Below, piece after piece: positions 22,756-35,715 of a stretch of DNA of 64,000 nucleotides (positions are counted from its first letter, which is position 1; each line of letters starts with the position of its first letter). The stretch is from Voacanga thouarsii (Eukaryota; Streptophyta; Magnoliopsida; Gentianales; Apocynaceae), in assembly GCA_026120185.1 (NCBI GenBank), contig JANUWF010001824.1, forward strand, positions 1,178,001-1,242,000. Reading direction: 5' to 3'. The notes under the pieces are model-generated. The model did no database searches. It was not told the origin of the DNA and saw only the letters and a program-made list of their open reading frames with translations. Made by a program: the position numbers and the translations under genes.

Positions 22756-24676
22756 TGAAGGTTAAAAATATATAGGAAGCCATGCACGCAGAGGAACAAA
22801 AGCCAAAAAACTTCACACAGACAATACAACAAAAGGAAAAAAAACATTTTTAATACCTCTGTTCTTCAAGAATTTCTTTGGCTCTAAAGAAGTCAACTGA
22901 ACAATAGAAATAGCTTCATGACTCGTTGATGTTTCTGGATCGAAACCGACTATCTGTCTACTATGTCTTGTTTGCATGCATGCCTAGGCTTCTCAAGTCT
23001 CAGAATATTCCTCAGCCTAATATCTTGTTGGTGAAACATATCAGGCAAGGAAAAACGATCACTAAACATCTTGACTCACTACTATCAATTAGCAGAATGA
23101 AGAAATAAAAGAAAGGAAAAATGAGAGAGAAAAAAAACAAAGACTTGTTTGGGGTTTTTTTTCCCACTGTTTATTGTAATGTATCTTCAATAATGCACAT
23201 GGTTATCTTACTTGAAAACAAAACACCGAGGTTTTTTATTTTCATAATACTCGGAAGTTATCAACAGAAGATGTTTAGCTTAGCCTAAACTCTTCTGTCC
23301 CACGTATAATAAAAAACCATTTCCTCCAGGCTCTTGGGCCATAATTATTTTTATTATTTTTCTTGGACCCAATGAGCCCAAAAATGTTAAGCATTAATTA
23401 TTTATTTTTTTGGGCTTATAAAAACAACCTAATAAATAATTAATGAACCCAAATAAACCAAAATAATTATTCCTTTTATCTAGTTTAAGCTCATGTTAAT
23501 TTTTCTAATTATTTAATTTAGGTTTAGGCCCAGAATAATTAATTAACCAATTAAACCATGTAATAAATTTAATTTAATTTCTCTTGATCTTTTATTTTAT
23601 TTCAGTACAATAATAAATTAGACTTTTTGAGTAAAAGAAAATCATTTTTTAACTGAGACCATTTCCTCAATTTAAAATTAATTAGGACTTACGAGCTATT
23701 CCAAGGACCAAAAAGACACATCGTATTGGCTACTAAAATGACCAAAATACTCCTACTATATAAATAGTTGTATTTTGCATTTCAAATATTTCCTAATATC
23801 ACCACAAGAAAATATTGACCCCAAAGACAATATTGCGTTACCTATGTCTCCGACCTACATGTGAAATGACTAAAATATCTCTCTACATAGTGCTATACAT
23901 TTAGAGAGGAAAAAGTGTAGTAATATCTCTCTAAAAGATATTTACCATCCTTAGGCTTCTAGTACACTGATCCACAACTTCTTGGAATATTTCCACTTTC
24001 CAAGATAGCTACCCTAAAGAAAATATCCAAGTAATATTTCCCAAGGCCCTGGATATTAAAACCATTCGGATAATCACAATGGGCGATATAGCATAGAAGC
24101 TATCTTGTATAAGTCTGTCTTAACAAACTAGTTACATATACCTAACATACAATTATATTGGTCCTACAATAGAACCTCAAGTATAGTACATCAAAACATA
24201 TGCTTCTTACTTCGTCACATCACTAATTCATACTCAAGCAGTGGAGTATAAGTCCACACTATAGTAGTAGTAGTCTAAGTTTGTACCATATAGTGCTTTT
24301 AGAAACCACTAATACAGGTCTAGTTCTACTTATTCAAAATACGCTTGCGTTATAAAATGAGAAGACTACTCATTGGCTGATGGTAAGCCATTCTATATCT
24401 AGAATTCATAACATAATAACCTTACCATGATGAGATTCTCATTCTCATAATTCAGTTAAGAACAATAGTTTATGTGTTAAGTAAACCATGGTCCATACCT
24501 TACTATGAAAGACATCTATTCACATGAACCATTTACTTAAACACAATAGGTATTTTCTAGTGAAATTGTGTACAAAAGTAAGGAAGAATTAAAAAAAATT
24601 TCTAAGAATAAAACTTCCATTAATACAAATCAAAATTACTTATGAAACCTAGTCTAATAGGGCATACATCCCAATA
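22756..24676 (-). mobile_element. LTR-H: solo LTR of the Copia-B family (degenerate)
   Basis: This 1,921-bp LTR aligns with the Copia-B LTRs from its first bases (TGAAGGTTAAA against TGATGGTGAAT) to its last (CATCCCAATA against CAATCCAACA). It is flanked by a perfect TSD ACTTC (22751-22755 and 24677-24681). Shared blocks include GTCTTGTTTGCAT, ATTCCTCAGCCTAA and ACATTTAGAGAGGAA. Its divergence from Copia-B shows that it is much older. Confidence 0.88.
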
Positions 24677-24987
24677 ACTTCGTGCCTTATAGGCAGCCTA
24701 GGGAAGTACCACTTCCGAGGGCCACTATACTTCTATTTATAGATGCCTTAGTGTGTGTCCTAGATGGCCTACGGAATTGGAAGCTTTCTGAGCCGCCATT
24801 TTTAGTCTAGCAGCTTCATTATTTTGCTCATTTCTTCTTCTTTCTCATTTTTTTTATCTCTATTTAGTATGTTTCATTTTCTAGAAAAAGAAGATGGAAA
24901 GGGTGTGATGAGTAGTGAGTTGAGTTAGATTTTACTTCAATTAAGGCACAAATATGCTAGAAAATATATATATGATGAGAACTCATC
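24677..24987 (-). repeat. LTR-K remnant, right part
   Basis: This continues the LTR-K sequence, with repeats of GGCCTA.GGAA and a TATAAATAGAAG box on the minus strand at about 24731-24742. On the minus strand it begins TGATGAGTTCTCATCA at 24987, which fits an LTR start. The right flank is decayed gypsy sequence. Confidence 0.45.
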
Positions 24988-25555
24988 ACAAACTTCAGAA
25001 CTTGCAAAGGAATAGGACTTACATATGTTGACCTCATGAGAAATGGGTAACATATCCATGCGACAGTGGATACGGGAGCTATCCACAACTACCTGCCAAG
25101 CGTAAGCTGGGCTTGGTGCTAGAATAGAGTACCTGTCAACTGAAGGGTATTAATTTGGCCCCAAAGCTTATCGTTAATGTCGCAAGGGTAGTGAGTGTGA
25201 AAATGGGGCACTTCAAATGGAGGACCAATCTCTTTGCAGTGCAGGTGGATGATTTCAATGTAATCCTTGGACTTGAATTCCAACGAGACACAAAGACCGT
25301 GATTTTACCTTCGGTAACTTACTGCTAATGATGGGAAACAAATCGTATATTGTACCAGCTATGACTGGGAAAGCCTCAACTAAAAGTTTATCCACCTTCT
25401 AATTAAAGAAGGGTTTACTTACAAGGATGCCACGTACATGGCACACTTGAGGTGGGAAAAAGTAGAGGAGATATCGGGATCTATACTAGAAACTATAAAA
25501 CAATTGCTAGAGGAATATTAGGATGTGATTCCCAATGAGCTCTGAAAAAACCTCC
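24988..25555 (+). pseudogene. Gypsy-II protease region (broken)
   Basis: This is aspartic protease of a plus-strand Ty3/gypsy element. The active site VDTGAIHNYLP is encoded at about 25066-25095 (D-T-G-A at 25069-25080), preceded by YVDLMRNG. Further on, DFNVILGLEFQRD (about 25250-25290) is the flap and ILG part of the domain. Stops and frame changes run throughout. Gag and the 5' LTR are not recognisable upstream. Confidence 0.78.
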
Positions 25556-26375
25556 ATCTCAGAGGACTGTGGACTACGAGATTGAATTAGTTCCTGTTAC
25601 CAAGCCCCCAGCACATTGATCATATTGAATATCTCAGCCCGAGCTTACAAAACTTCGAAAGCAGTTGACAGAGATACTAGAATTTGGTATCATAGTGCCA
25701 ACTAAATCTTCTTATGGAGCTTTGGTCTTGTTAAAAAAAAAAAAAAAACAGACAGTTCTATTCAGATGTTCATAGACTATCGAGCTGTCAATAAGATCAC
25801 CGTTGACAATAAATATCCGATTCTCCTATCTCTAGATTATTTTGGTCAATTAAGCAAGGCAAAGTATTACTCCAAAATTGACCTTCATTTGGGACATTAG
25901 CAAGTAAGAATAATGGAGAGAGACGAGTACATGACTACTCGTGCCACCTGATACGAAACTTTTGAGTTTTTAGTCATGTTATTTGGGCTAACCAATGCTC
26001 CAACCACTTTTTGCACCCTTATAAACGAAGTAATCCAAGACTTTTTGGATCGATTTGTGGTGGTGTACCTAGATGACATGGTGATCTATAGTGATAGCTT
26101 TGAGGAATACACAGAACACCTACAAAAGTTCTTAACACAATTGAAAAAGAATAAACTCTCTGCTAAACGTCTAATGTGTTCTTTTACCCAGCAAAAGATT
26201 GAATTTTCAGGGAACATTATCGAACCAGGGCCCATTTGGATAGACCTGAAGAAGGTGCAAGCCATAATGGGATAGTAACCCCCTAAGAGTTTTTTGGAGT
26301 TGAGATATTTCTTTTGATAGAAAACTACTACAAGAGATTTGTTTAGGATTACCTGGAAATAACTCTATCTCTCAG
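25556..26375 (+). pseudogene. Gypsy-II reverse transcriptase (broken, split by Copia-J)
   Basis: This is gypsy reverse transcriptase. The fingers segment (Y.D.R.VNKIT.., about 25765-25830) is followed by the palm piece at 25976-26275, with FGLTNAPTTF and the catalytic YLDD (26066-26077), and then the thumb segment KIEFSGNII. The end, around YYKRFV at about 26315-26340, is cut by Copia-J. The sequence resumes at 38573 with AFEELKQCKS-type coding. An A-rich homopolymer run at 25733-25748 adds a frameshift. Confidence 0.82.
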
Positions 26376-27886
26376 TGTTAGGAACTCTAGTCATGCATAA
26401 TCAGATTAACATAGAAGAAAAAAATAAATTCTAATCTAAGACCGCATGCATGTGAATTAAAATGAGTAAATAGTAATGGTCACGGGTTACCTTTGCTATG
26501 TAAGGTTTCAAAAATTCTTGTATACGTTGACGGCACGATCCAGCAAATCTAGCAACCAACGATCAAGTCCTCTTATGTTGATAGTTTAATACCAAGCCAC
26601 TACAATCCAAGAGTAGGATTGTCTCTGATGATAATCCACACAAGGATTACTCAGTTACACCATGAATGAGATGCTAGTACATTCATCGGTGGCTAGGGTT
26701 TAGAGAGGAAGAAGTAGAACGTGAAAAACACAAAGGAAAATAATTTTACCTTTTTGTTTGGTTATATTGCTCCCACAAAATACGGCACATCATATATTAG
26801 AATATATGCATCATGTTTGGAAAACAGAAACCTTAAGGAATAAGCATTCCTTAATTTCTAATTAGTATTGTAATTTTTCTTAATTATTATATGACCCACT
26901 AATAATAACTAATTATAATTCAACCACAACACTTCTTCTTTTCTCAAATAACTCTTTAATGTTATTTGATAACATCCTGAGTACTTTATCCTTTATTGTG
27001 TGTGTCCGAGTCTATTGGCAGTGAAATAATAATTAATCCAAATATATTTACGATTAATAATCCTTAATAGTTAGAATTAAGTTATTAATTCTAATTAGGA
27101 TTGATTTATTAATTCCTAATTAATAAATTCATATTTAATAGATCATGCGTAGTATCTAGCAATACATCATAACCACCTAAAAGTCCAGAAAGTTAAGTGT
27201 CTTGACATAAACCTTGCGTTTGCAAACAACAGTGCAATAAATTCCTTTCATCATAAAATATCTCATTCAGTTTAGAGTACAAAATTAGTCTCAACTCCCT
27301 CCAGAATATTAATTAATTCTGGCCTGAATATTTTAGTACTTATTTCTAGAATCTATTACTCATCATGTGTATCAATTGGATCTATTTCTAATACACAAAC
27401 ACCTTCACCAAGGACTTCTTGAGTAGTGATTCCAATAAGTGGCTGTGAGATATTCACCCATACTATTAGGAGTGATGAATTCTTTATTGATCCTCTTAAC
27501 TAATTTTGTTTACTTCACGTTGTACCCAATATCCATCCAATAAGTGGTCTTGTCAGAACTCTAGAGATTAGAATTAAAGTATAATGCTTAGTAAACAAAG
27601 TACCTTGGAGATATCAAGTCTAAGTATACTTGCTTATTTGCTATCTCTGGCACTAAATAGTTATCCATGTGATCATCTCATAGCTACATCATCCATTGTA
27701 CTTTTTTAAGTAACAAGTTTCCACGTGTTAACTTTGAGCATCACAGTACTCAAGAATATAAAAACCACCATTTGATCAAATCAATAACTAAAACACATGC
27801 TAGTTTTGACGCATTAATAATGTCCTATCTTGTTAATGCTACGACTATGGATAATTTCAATAGGAACATTGTACAGTGTAGTAGTA
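26376..27886 (-). repeat. Copia-J 3' LTR, truncated
   Basis: It starts TGTTAGGAACTCTAG (plus strand) and matches the right LTR until about 27886. There it jumps into RT coding sequence. About 190 bp that are present at 38384-38572 are missing. Confidence 0.85.
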
Positions 27887-28200
27887 ACTGGTGAGAAGAT
27901 TTCGTCATAGTCAATACCATGCCATTACCGATAACCATTAGTATCCAGTTGTGCTTCATAGGTAGCTATATTACCATTCGTGTCGATTTTCTTCTCGAAA
28001 ATCCATTTGCACCCAATAAAGTTTGATTCCTTTGGGTGGATCAACCAAAGTCCATACTTGGTTGTAGTACATAGAATCTATCTCTGACCTTATGGCTTCA
28101 AGTCATTTGTCAGATTGTGAACTATTCAGAATATCCTTGTAAGTAGTAGGCTCATTTTTATCTATGAGCAATATGTCATTGTAGTCACTTGTGAGAATCT
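27887..28200 (-). pseudogene. Copia-J reverse transcriptase, N-terminal remnant
   Basis: The minus strand encodes the start of copia RT: DKWLEAIRSEIDSMYYNQVW then TLVDPP and GIDYDEIF-like coding, the expected order of the first RT block. The catalytic YVDD box and everything after it, including RNase H, are deleted at the junction with the LTR at 27886/27887. Confidence 0.78.
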
Positions 28201-29100
28201 ATTTCTTTTAGGTGCGACATGTATCCTACTTGACTTACAAGGTTCTTGTGTCAACGAAGTTTCATCTATTCTCTCAATAGATGTGGAATTAGATGGTTGA
28301 TCTATGTTTGTTTATTCTTCTTGAACTTTACGAAGTTTAATTTTACTCCCACTGTCTCCTTTGAGCATGTACTTCTTCTATAATATTACGACATGTTTCG
28401 AAATAAACACTTCGTTTTTGGAAAAGAGGTAGAAGTAATATCCGAATGACTTTTTTGGATATCCGACAAATAAATACTTGTTAGACTCACTCTTATGTTT
28501 TTTTTTTACTGTACCCTTTTGATAAAAGCAGGAAAATGTCATATTTTCAAGTGAGATAACTTTGGTCTCTTAGCAAAGAATAATTCAAATAGGGTAGTGT
28601 CAACCATCTTTGAAGGAACTATGTTTAGTATATAAGCAGATGTCTCTAGTACATACCCCCAAATCGATTTTAGTAAGTCTATAAAAGCCATCATGGTCTA
28701 TACCATGTCTAGAAGGGTTCGATTTCTTTTTAGGATACACCATTATGTTGAGGGGTATATGTCAGAGTCCATTGTGATAATATCCCATTATCTCTAAGAT
28801 AACATTTAAACTTTTGGCTTAAGTATTCACCTCCTTGATCCGATCTTAAAGTCTCAATACTTTTTCAAAATTGTTTCTCTACTTCATTCTTAAAGTCTTT
28901 GAACTTGTCAAAGGCCTTAGATTTTTATTTCATTAAATATAAATACCCTTATCATAAATAGTCATTCATAAAGGTTATGAAATATTGAAAACTTCTCTTA
29001 CTTGTATAGACATTGGACTATATATATTAGTATGTATGAGTTCTAATAGATCTTTGGCCCTTTCTCTTTTTCTAGAAAAAAAAAAGAAAAAGAGTTTTAA
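28201..29100 (-). pseudogene. Copia-J integrase (broken)
   Basis: This is integrase plus the variable linker to RT. The catalytic-Glu neighbourhood at about 28720-28760 reads TPQHNGVS and then TAA (28730-28732) in place of the Glu codon, followed by a one-base deletion. The rest of the core (28760-29060) is recognisable by order (LRSDQGGEY-like at about 28845) but has many stops. Confidence 0.7.
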
Positions 29101-29599
29101 CTATTTTACCAAATAAACAAGATTTGCTTGTGTTATATGGTTCATAATCAAATGACCCTAAGTCACCAAGCTTGTGTAACTTAGTAATGTGATTCTCATT
29201 TATATGGCCTAAACGATAATGCCTTAAGTAAGATGAGGTTGACTTATTTATCCTTGGTTTCTTATTATTTATATTGACAATTGGATTATCCATATCTTGA
29301 ACATATAAACCATTAACCAAAGTTGCAAGTCTATAATGGATATTATTTAATGAAAAAGAGAAACATTTATTATTAAAAATTAAATAAAATCTATATAAGT
29401 CAAAACAAGCAACTGAAATAATAGTTTTTAATAAAACTAGTACATAATAATATTTTTGAAGTTCTAAAACTAATCCAGAAGGCAAGTGTAAGTCATAAGT
29501 CTGCACAACAAGTGCAGCATCCTTTACTCCATTTGCAGCACGTAGGTCAATGTCACATTCTGCAAGCCTTCTACTATCCTCTAGTCTCTATAAGTTATT
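29101..29599 (-). pseudogene. Copia-J GAG-pre domain and protease (broken)
   Basis: The open piece 29072-29506 carries the GAG-pre/zinc region: YLRHYRLGHINENHI, then SFDYEPYNTSKSCLFGK. The protease lies between this and gag. Its active-site region reads WVFNTKCRSH, so the catalytic D-T-G is changed to N-T-K. Both changes would abolish activity. Confidence 0.72.
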
Positions 29600-30517
29600 G
29601 TATAAATGAGATCTACATTTGGTATTGAATACCCATATCTCATTTTTGAAGGCAGAATTTATCTCAATAATAAATATTCCAAGAGTAGAAGTAGAAGTGC
29701 CCACAAGCTTCTCCTTCTCCTTATTGTCCTTGACAGTCTCCGGGTAAGCTATGCAGTTATGCCTCCAGTGGCACATCTTGCCACAGTGATGACATGGGCC
29801 TTTGGCACCGGCTTTCTTCTTCTTTATGCCACATTTGGGCTTAGTGGGAGCCTTCTTCTTCTTCTTGGAAACTTTTTTCTTAGAAGAGGAAGATTCTACC
29901 ATCATGACTACATTGGATTCCTTCTTCATAGATGATTCTACAGTCTTGAGAAGATTGATCAGCTTGGGTATAGTGGACTCAATCTTGTTCATTTGGTAGT
30001 TAATCACAAATTGTGAATAAATACTTGGCAAAGATTACAGAATTAAGTCAATACTTAACTCATTGTCCATCACAAACCTAAGAGACACAAGCTTCTCAAT
30101 TAAGTCCAGTATCTTCAGCCCATGAGTGGCCATAGAAGTACCCTCAGCCATCTTAGAATAGAATAGTTGTTTTGACATCTTATATCTCTTTGTTTTGGGT
30201 TGGGCATTAAACAACTCTTGAAGATGTAAAATGATTGAGTAAGCATCGATATGCTCATGCTATTTTTGCAGTTCAAGGATCATTGATGCCTACATCACAC
30301 AGGATGTTGTGTCACTGTCCTCTTTGTACTTCTTATGGATACCTTGCTCATTAGCATAAGCATCTTGAGCTAGTGATGGTGGAATAGGAGCATCTAGCAC
30401 GTAGAGTAACTTTTCCCACTTGAGAACAATTCTCAAGTTTCTATACTAGTCCAAAACGTTTGACTTAGTAAGTTTGTTAGTTTCCAAGATGTTATGTAAA
30501 TTTAAGTTTGTTAACAT
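29600..30517 (-). pseudogene. Copia-J gag (UBN2-type, broken)
   Basis: This is copia gag of about 300 residues. The start ATG is at 30517 (MLTNLNLHNILETNKLT). The middle contains KQLFYSKMAEGTSMATHGLK-like and SIDLILxSLPSIYSQFV segments typical of this gag family. The C-terminal piece (29588-30031) has a lysine-rich run and a knuckle, CHHCGKMCHWRHNC, with the CX2CX4HX4C spacing intact. Several in-frame stops occur in the N-terminal half. The plus-strand frames 29606-29935 and 29802-29999 are antisense shadows. Confidence 0.82.
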
Positions 30518-31621
30518 GATATAGATGACCTAGACATAAATATCAAGAAATTAGCTAACTATATAGGCACATGTAATGTAAATAATTAGGTCTTTAATTA
30601 TGCACATAATTATTCCACTCTTTTACTCAACCAATGGCCCCCACTTTTGATTTCGAAAAGCCCGTTGGAAGTTTTTCTAGTGGACCAGTATCCAAATTCC
30701 TCAAGAATGACTTTGGGTTTGCCCAACAAACCACCCTTCAATTCAATGGTATGTATTCAATACTAATTACATCGAATGTAATTATCGGATCATTGGATGA
30801 TTAATATCTTTTAATCTTAAAGCCTTTAAGCTAACCCAACCTTGCCTCTAATTTTCTTTATGCTTGAGTTAGCCTAATCGGGATAAAAAAATTGGTTAAC
30901 CCCAACCCATTAATCAGGAATTTTTCAATAGCTTGAACATGGTCGATGTCAAGTAGGCTTGGGTTAGCTCAACAACCTGGTCTCGAAAAAAGACTCTCGT
31001 TCTTACTATATTGATGGAATCCATTAGGTTTAATATTGATTTGAGAGATTTGTGATTATTAGTCATCTGAAATATTGCATGCATAATATCAATATATTCA
31101 TACATCGCAAAATAATAACGTGGTTTAGTTATGCACTTTACTATTTTTTATTTTCATGAACCACAAAGGAAATTGATTTGGTCAATCCTAAGTGTTTGTG
31201 CTTGATCTAGTAGGAAAGTCTTACCATCCTTCTTTTGGTCTTAATCTTCTTCTCCTTGACTCGTAATAAATTCTAATCATATCTAACCTATATAATCTAA
31301 TTACATAAAATTCAGATAAAGAAACCACGAGTTACATTCGAAGGGAGTTAGATGAGAAGAGAAATTAAATAAGAAATATAGAGAATGCAGGACGTGTAGG
31401 CCCTATTTAATTCAAAACTAAAGCAATAAAATGCATGAATAATTTAATTGGGTCCATAGTCCATAACCAAACCACCATGCTAATTTTATACTCAAAATTA
31501 TAATTAAACGTAGTAAATAATTCCAAAATCATTATTTTGGAAAAATAGAATAAATTCTAAAATATTTAAATATTTTAGAAAATATATTAATTGTCAAAAC
31601 CATATTTTATGAATTAAATAA
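30518..31621 (-). repeat. Copia-J leader, gag-proximal part
   Basis: This is AT-rich untranslated leader between gag and LTR-M. I see no gene, repeat array or domain. It continues at 35965 after LTR-M; the TSD AATAA shows where it was cut. Confidence 0.55.
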
Positions 31622-33221
31622 TGTAACACCCCGCTACCTAGGCCCGCCAGGGCCAGGGGTGTCGCTCCGTCCAAAGGACAAGGGGTCTTTATAACTAGGA
31701 CACACAAATATAATAGCGGAAATAAAATGATACTTCAACTTACAATTTGTTACAACCCAAAAGAAATAATAATAAATCCAAGAATACTCAAAACAAATCC
31801 ATAATAAAAATTCATCCGCTCTCAGCTCTCCCAACATTACACAAAATAAATCCTCAGAAAATTCTTCCAAAGCAGACAATATATAGCTACTCATGCCCAT
31901 AGCAGGATGGACTTGAAATCATGATAAAATGGTGGTGAGACAGAAATCTTAGAAAGTCCATGTGTGCTTCGGATGTTTAGTGAAAATAGTTCGTGGATGC
32001 AAAGTGTGAAACCTTTATAAGGGAAATACTGGCAAGCAATAACATTAGTCAAAAATAAGAGTGGCGTTTTGGCTTTTCCAGCCATACAAAAGTAATAAAT
32101 CAACCACTCGAAAGAAAGGGATATGGGTTACCACACGTTGGGCCCCATAACCGGTCAGAATGCCGACACTTTGTGCAGATTGACAAAAGTAGGTGATCGG
32201 CCTACTAGGCAAGATACTCCTCATTCTCTATACCCAAACAACAACCGAGTGTCCATTCCGACAAACCACAGTCACTTGATTGAAAACAAACTGCTAGCTC
32301 GGACCGGCACGACTCACTGGACTGACATCTTATCCGGGAAGGACTCACCCCTCAGAGGTGGCCACCTACTGAGAGACTTACCCCAACCCTTCAATGACTA
32401 GTCCTAGTAGTCCACCCTTATTGAGTACTCAACGACATTTCCCACTTGGGATAAAATGAACAAAACACTGTTCCACATGAAAATGGCAATTTATGGGTTT
32501 TCTAAAGTCTTTAACAAAATCAGCTTTAGAAAGAGTTTGAGTTTGAGTAAATCTGCTCATTGGCTTTTAAATAATTCAAATGTTTGAAATAAGAAATGAT
32601 TTAACCCTCAATTGCCTTTACATAAATGAGTGTCCATGCACTCTACACTTGGCTTGCCATAATAAACATTTTGCATGAAAAAGATTTTATGCAGGAGCTT
32701 ACCTGATTCTTGCTCACAATAACAAGGTCTCCAATGGTAGACCTAACCCCACATGGGCAAATACAAAATCACAATCAATTTCAAGCCACAAACTACTTCC
32801 TTAATTTTAAATCGACTCAACTTACTACTACCATGATCCTAGTATCCCAAGCTTTAAGGTTAAACAATAAGTTAATAGGTTTAAGAGTTGAGCCTAGCGC
32901 TATTATTTAAAATAATTAATGGTTTGGGAAATAAATTTAATAAGTTGAAAGCTTAAATCTTGTTAGGGAAAATTTAAAGTTTATTTGATCAAGAGTTCTA
33001 GGTAGTATTAAATAAAATATTGATTTATTAATAATTTAGTTGTTAGAAAATAATTGGTAGCTAAAATTAGTTGAAAATAAATTTAATGAGTCTCACTTGA
33101 ACAATATTAAATAAATTCTTAAGGAGTTTTGATTAGAAGATAATAGTTAAATTTGTAATATATATTCTACTAATTGTAATTATTTTCATAAAGGCTTTAA
33201 TTGATCTCATTATATTAAGTA

Positions 33222-33246
33222 ATATATACATATATATATATATTTT
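33222..33246. repeat. AT-rich microsatellite
   Basis: An alternating TA tract inside LTR-M. A second short TA tract lies at about 33750-33762. Confidence 0.8.
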
Positions 33247-34288
33247 ATTTTTCTAGCAAAAATCATTATTTGTTTGACTAAAATATCCTTTACATAGATG
33301 ACAATTCAAATCTACCCTTCCTAGGGTTTTTTTTTTTTCCCGAAAATACTAAGAGAAATTATTTTATTGAATATTTTATTTATGAAGTAAAAATTTGTTT
33401 AGGGACAACTAGATCATGATCAAATTCCTATGGCTAACCACAATCAATACATACACAATCCTTTAATTCATCAAATCATCCAAATCATGCATACAAGCAT
33501 AGATCTCAATTTATCAACACATTATCTAACCCCTACTAGCATAAATATGATCATGGTTTCAATATTAATCCATCATGAATATAAACCCTATTCACCAAAG
33601 GTGACATAATCTCTAGCATACTTCATCACATATACTACTTATGACATGCATCAACCTCAAATCATCATATAATCATCCAAGACAAAATTTCCATGCATAA
33701 ATCCCATCTCCTTCACAATCATACATATATTCATACTTCAATCTCAACAATATATATATATACACTCAAATCCTATCACTATCCACCTATTATCATTATC
33801 ACCCTAGAGACATGCTTCTAGAGTTTAAAAGAAGGATTGATGGTACTTACTTGGTTGATGAATGCCTTGAAGGAGTTTAGAGTAGATCTCAACTCCTAGG
33901 TGTCTAATTTTGTCCAAAGGAGATGGCGAGAGCATGATTATGGAGAAGAAGTCATCCGGCCAAGGGAGAGGAGTTTCGGCTGTGAGAGAGAGAGAGAGAA
34001 AAGAAGAAGAAGAGATCATTAGTATGTTTATTCACATAGGTTCTCACTAGAGATCATGTTTGAAGAAGATGAAGTTGATAGAGTAAATTTACCTTGAAGA
34101 TGTTCTTGTCCTTCACAGAAATTTCTGCTTTTGATTCGAAGTAGCAAGATGATTTGAGGAATTTGATGTTAATAATGGTGTTGATGGACTCACAGCAGTG
34201 AGTAGGTCAAATCTGGAAGTTTTTGAGAGGATTTGAGATGGTTTGGAGGGGTATTAAGTATAGAGAAGATGTAGGTGTTCTTGGTATA

Positions 34289-34308
34289 GTGTGTGTGTGT
34301 GTGTGTGT
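34289..34308. repeat. (GT)10 microsatellite
   Basis: Ten uninterrupted GT units inside LTR-M. Confidence 0.9.
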
Positions 34309-35649
34309 TCTTGGAGATTGAGAGATTTCGAGAGGTGGTTATTGTGCAGCTGTCGAATTTTTGTGAGGGATAGGGCTGGCCAAATTTCTGTAGGGTTTAG
34401 GGAGTTGTTTCTCTAATTTTGGAAGAGAAAAGGAAGGGTTAGTTGTCACAATCCTTGGAGAATATTTTTAGGAAGTGAATTTGGAAACTAAATATTCTAG
34501 GATATGTTGATAATTTGGAGAGCTTTGAAGGTCTCCTATGGCCGACTAGTTGAGCAGCTTTTCTGAGGAATTAAAGCTGATTCAAGGTGGCTTATGGTGG
34601 TCGAAACTAAGGTGCACAATGATGAAGAAGATTTCTGGTCATTTGAGTAAGATATTATGGAAGGTTGCTAAACAAGGATGGCTGGAATTTTGGAAACCAA
34701 TCAAGCTAAATTGCAGGGATTTGTTGGAGAGATTTTCGGACAGCCATTGCTGAATTTCGTGCAAAAGCTTGAGGGAAACATTGGATCTCTGTTAATAGAG
34801 GTTTAAGAAAGGTTTTGACAATTAAGGTTGGTGTTTCGGCCAGAAGAAAAATAGGAAATAAAGCTGGAAATTTGGACTGCCCAGCATTTCGCTGAATAGG
34901 AATTTTTCTGGGTAGATTTTCGGCTACCACTTCCAGCCAATTTGCAGCGAGTTTTGAAGGGAATTTCAGGGGTATTCAAGGCTGGTTTCCAGCCTTCTTC
35001 ATGAAGGAAAAACATGGCTAAGGTACTGAACAAGATCTGGAAGAAAACAGCTTGGTTTTGGACTCTCAAAACTGTTTTTCGTATAGGAATTTTTTCCTGT
35101 TTTGGTCCAGCTTTGAGCAGTCCGAAATTGGTCAAGAATTTTTAGGTTTCAAACTGATCCTAAAGATTATTTTTCTGGCAGCATTTGGGAGGGAATGTTA
35201 GCTAAAAATTTCGACATTTTGAAGGTACAACAAGCTGGAAAATTTCAGCTCATGCCATGAAGGAAGATGAACTAGTCTAGAGTGAAATTTCAGCAAGCTT
35301 ACTAGAGGGATTTTTCCCCTTGGAATTTCCCACCATTCTTCCACATTTTTCAGACCATGAGAAGCCTTTTACTAGGGCATTTTGATCCCACAAGATCACA
35401 GCATTTTATTGAAATTTCTGGAAAGAAAATGGATAGAACATTTTGATCACACTAAGAAGTTGAAACCTAAGGAAAACCAAAGATCAAAGGAACAAGAATT
35501 CCCTTTAGGAAATTCGAGTAGGGCAAAAGAGTGGAATGAGAATACTCATAGCATGTCTCTCTTAGGACATCATCCCTACCTTACTCTAAGCTCCTAAGAC
35601 CGAAATTTCCTCCACTAAGCAAAAATAAAATTTAATCTAGCTAAAGCTT

Positions 35650-35715
35650 CTATAATGGAATTTGAACCCAAGACCTCAAGAATTAATTCCAAAGCTCTAA
35701 CCACTACACCACCAC
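35650..35715 (-). repeat. tRNA-like segment with pol III-type boxes in LTR-M
   Basis: The minus strand reads GTAGTGGTTAGAGC (an A-box-like segment, about 35694-35707), then, 25 bases on, GGTTCAAATTCC (a B-box-like segment, 35657-35668). The spacing and both boxes resemble the 5' part of a tRNA or tRNA-derived SINE head. I could not pair an acceptor stem, so it is not a functional tRNA gene. Confidence 0.5.

Noticed and set aside
22326..22847. Minus-strand frames with basic and hydrophobic residues
   Set aside because: They are part of an LTR remnant with TATA-like and repeated GGCCTAGGG units and have no domain match that I recognise.
29606..29999. Plus-strand open frames of 65 and 109 codons
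   Set aside because: They lie antisense to the Copia-J gag and zinc knuckle, whose motifs are clear on the minus strand.
32123..32401. 92-codon plus-strand open frame in LTR-M
   Set aside because: No recognisable domain and it lies inside an LTR. Only comparison with other copies could support it.
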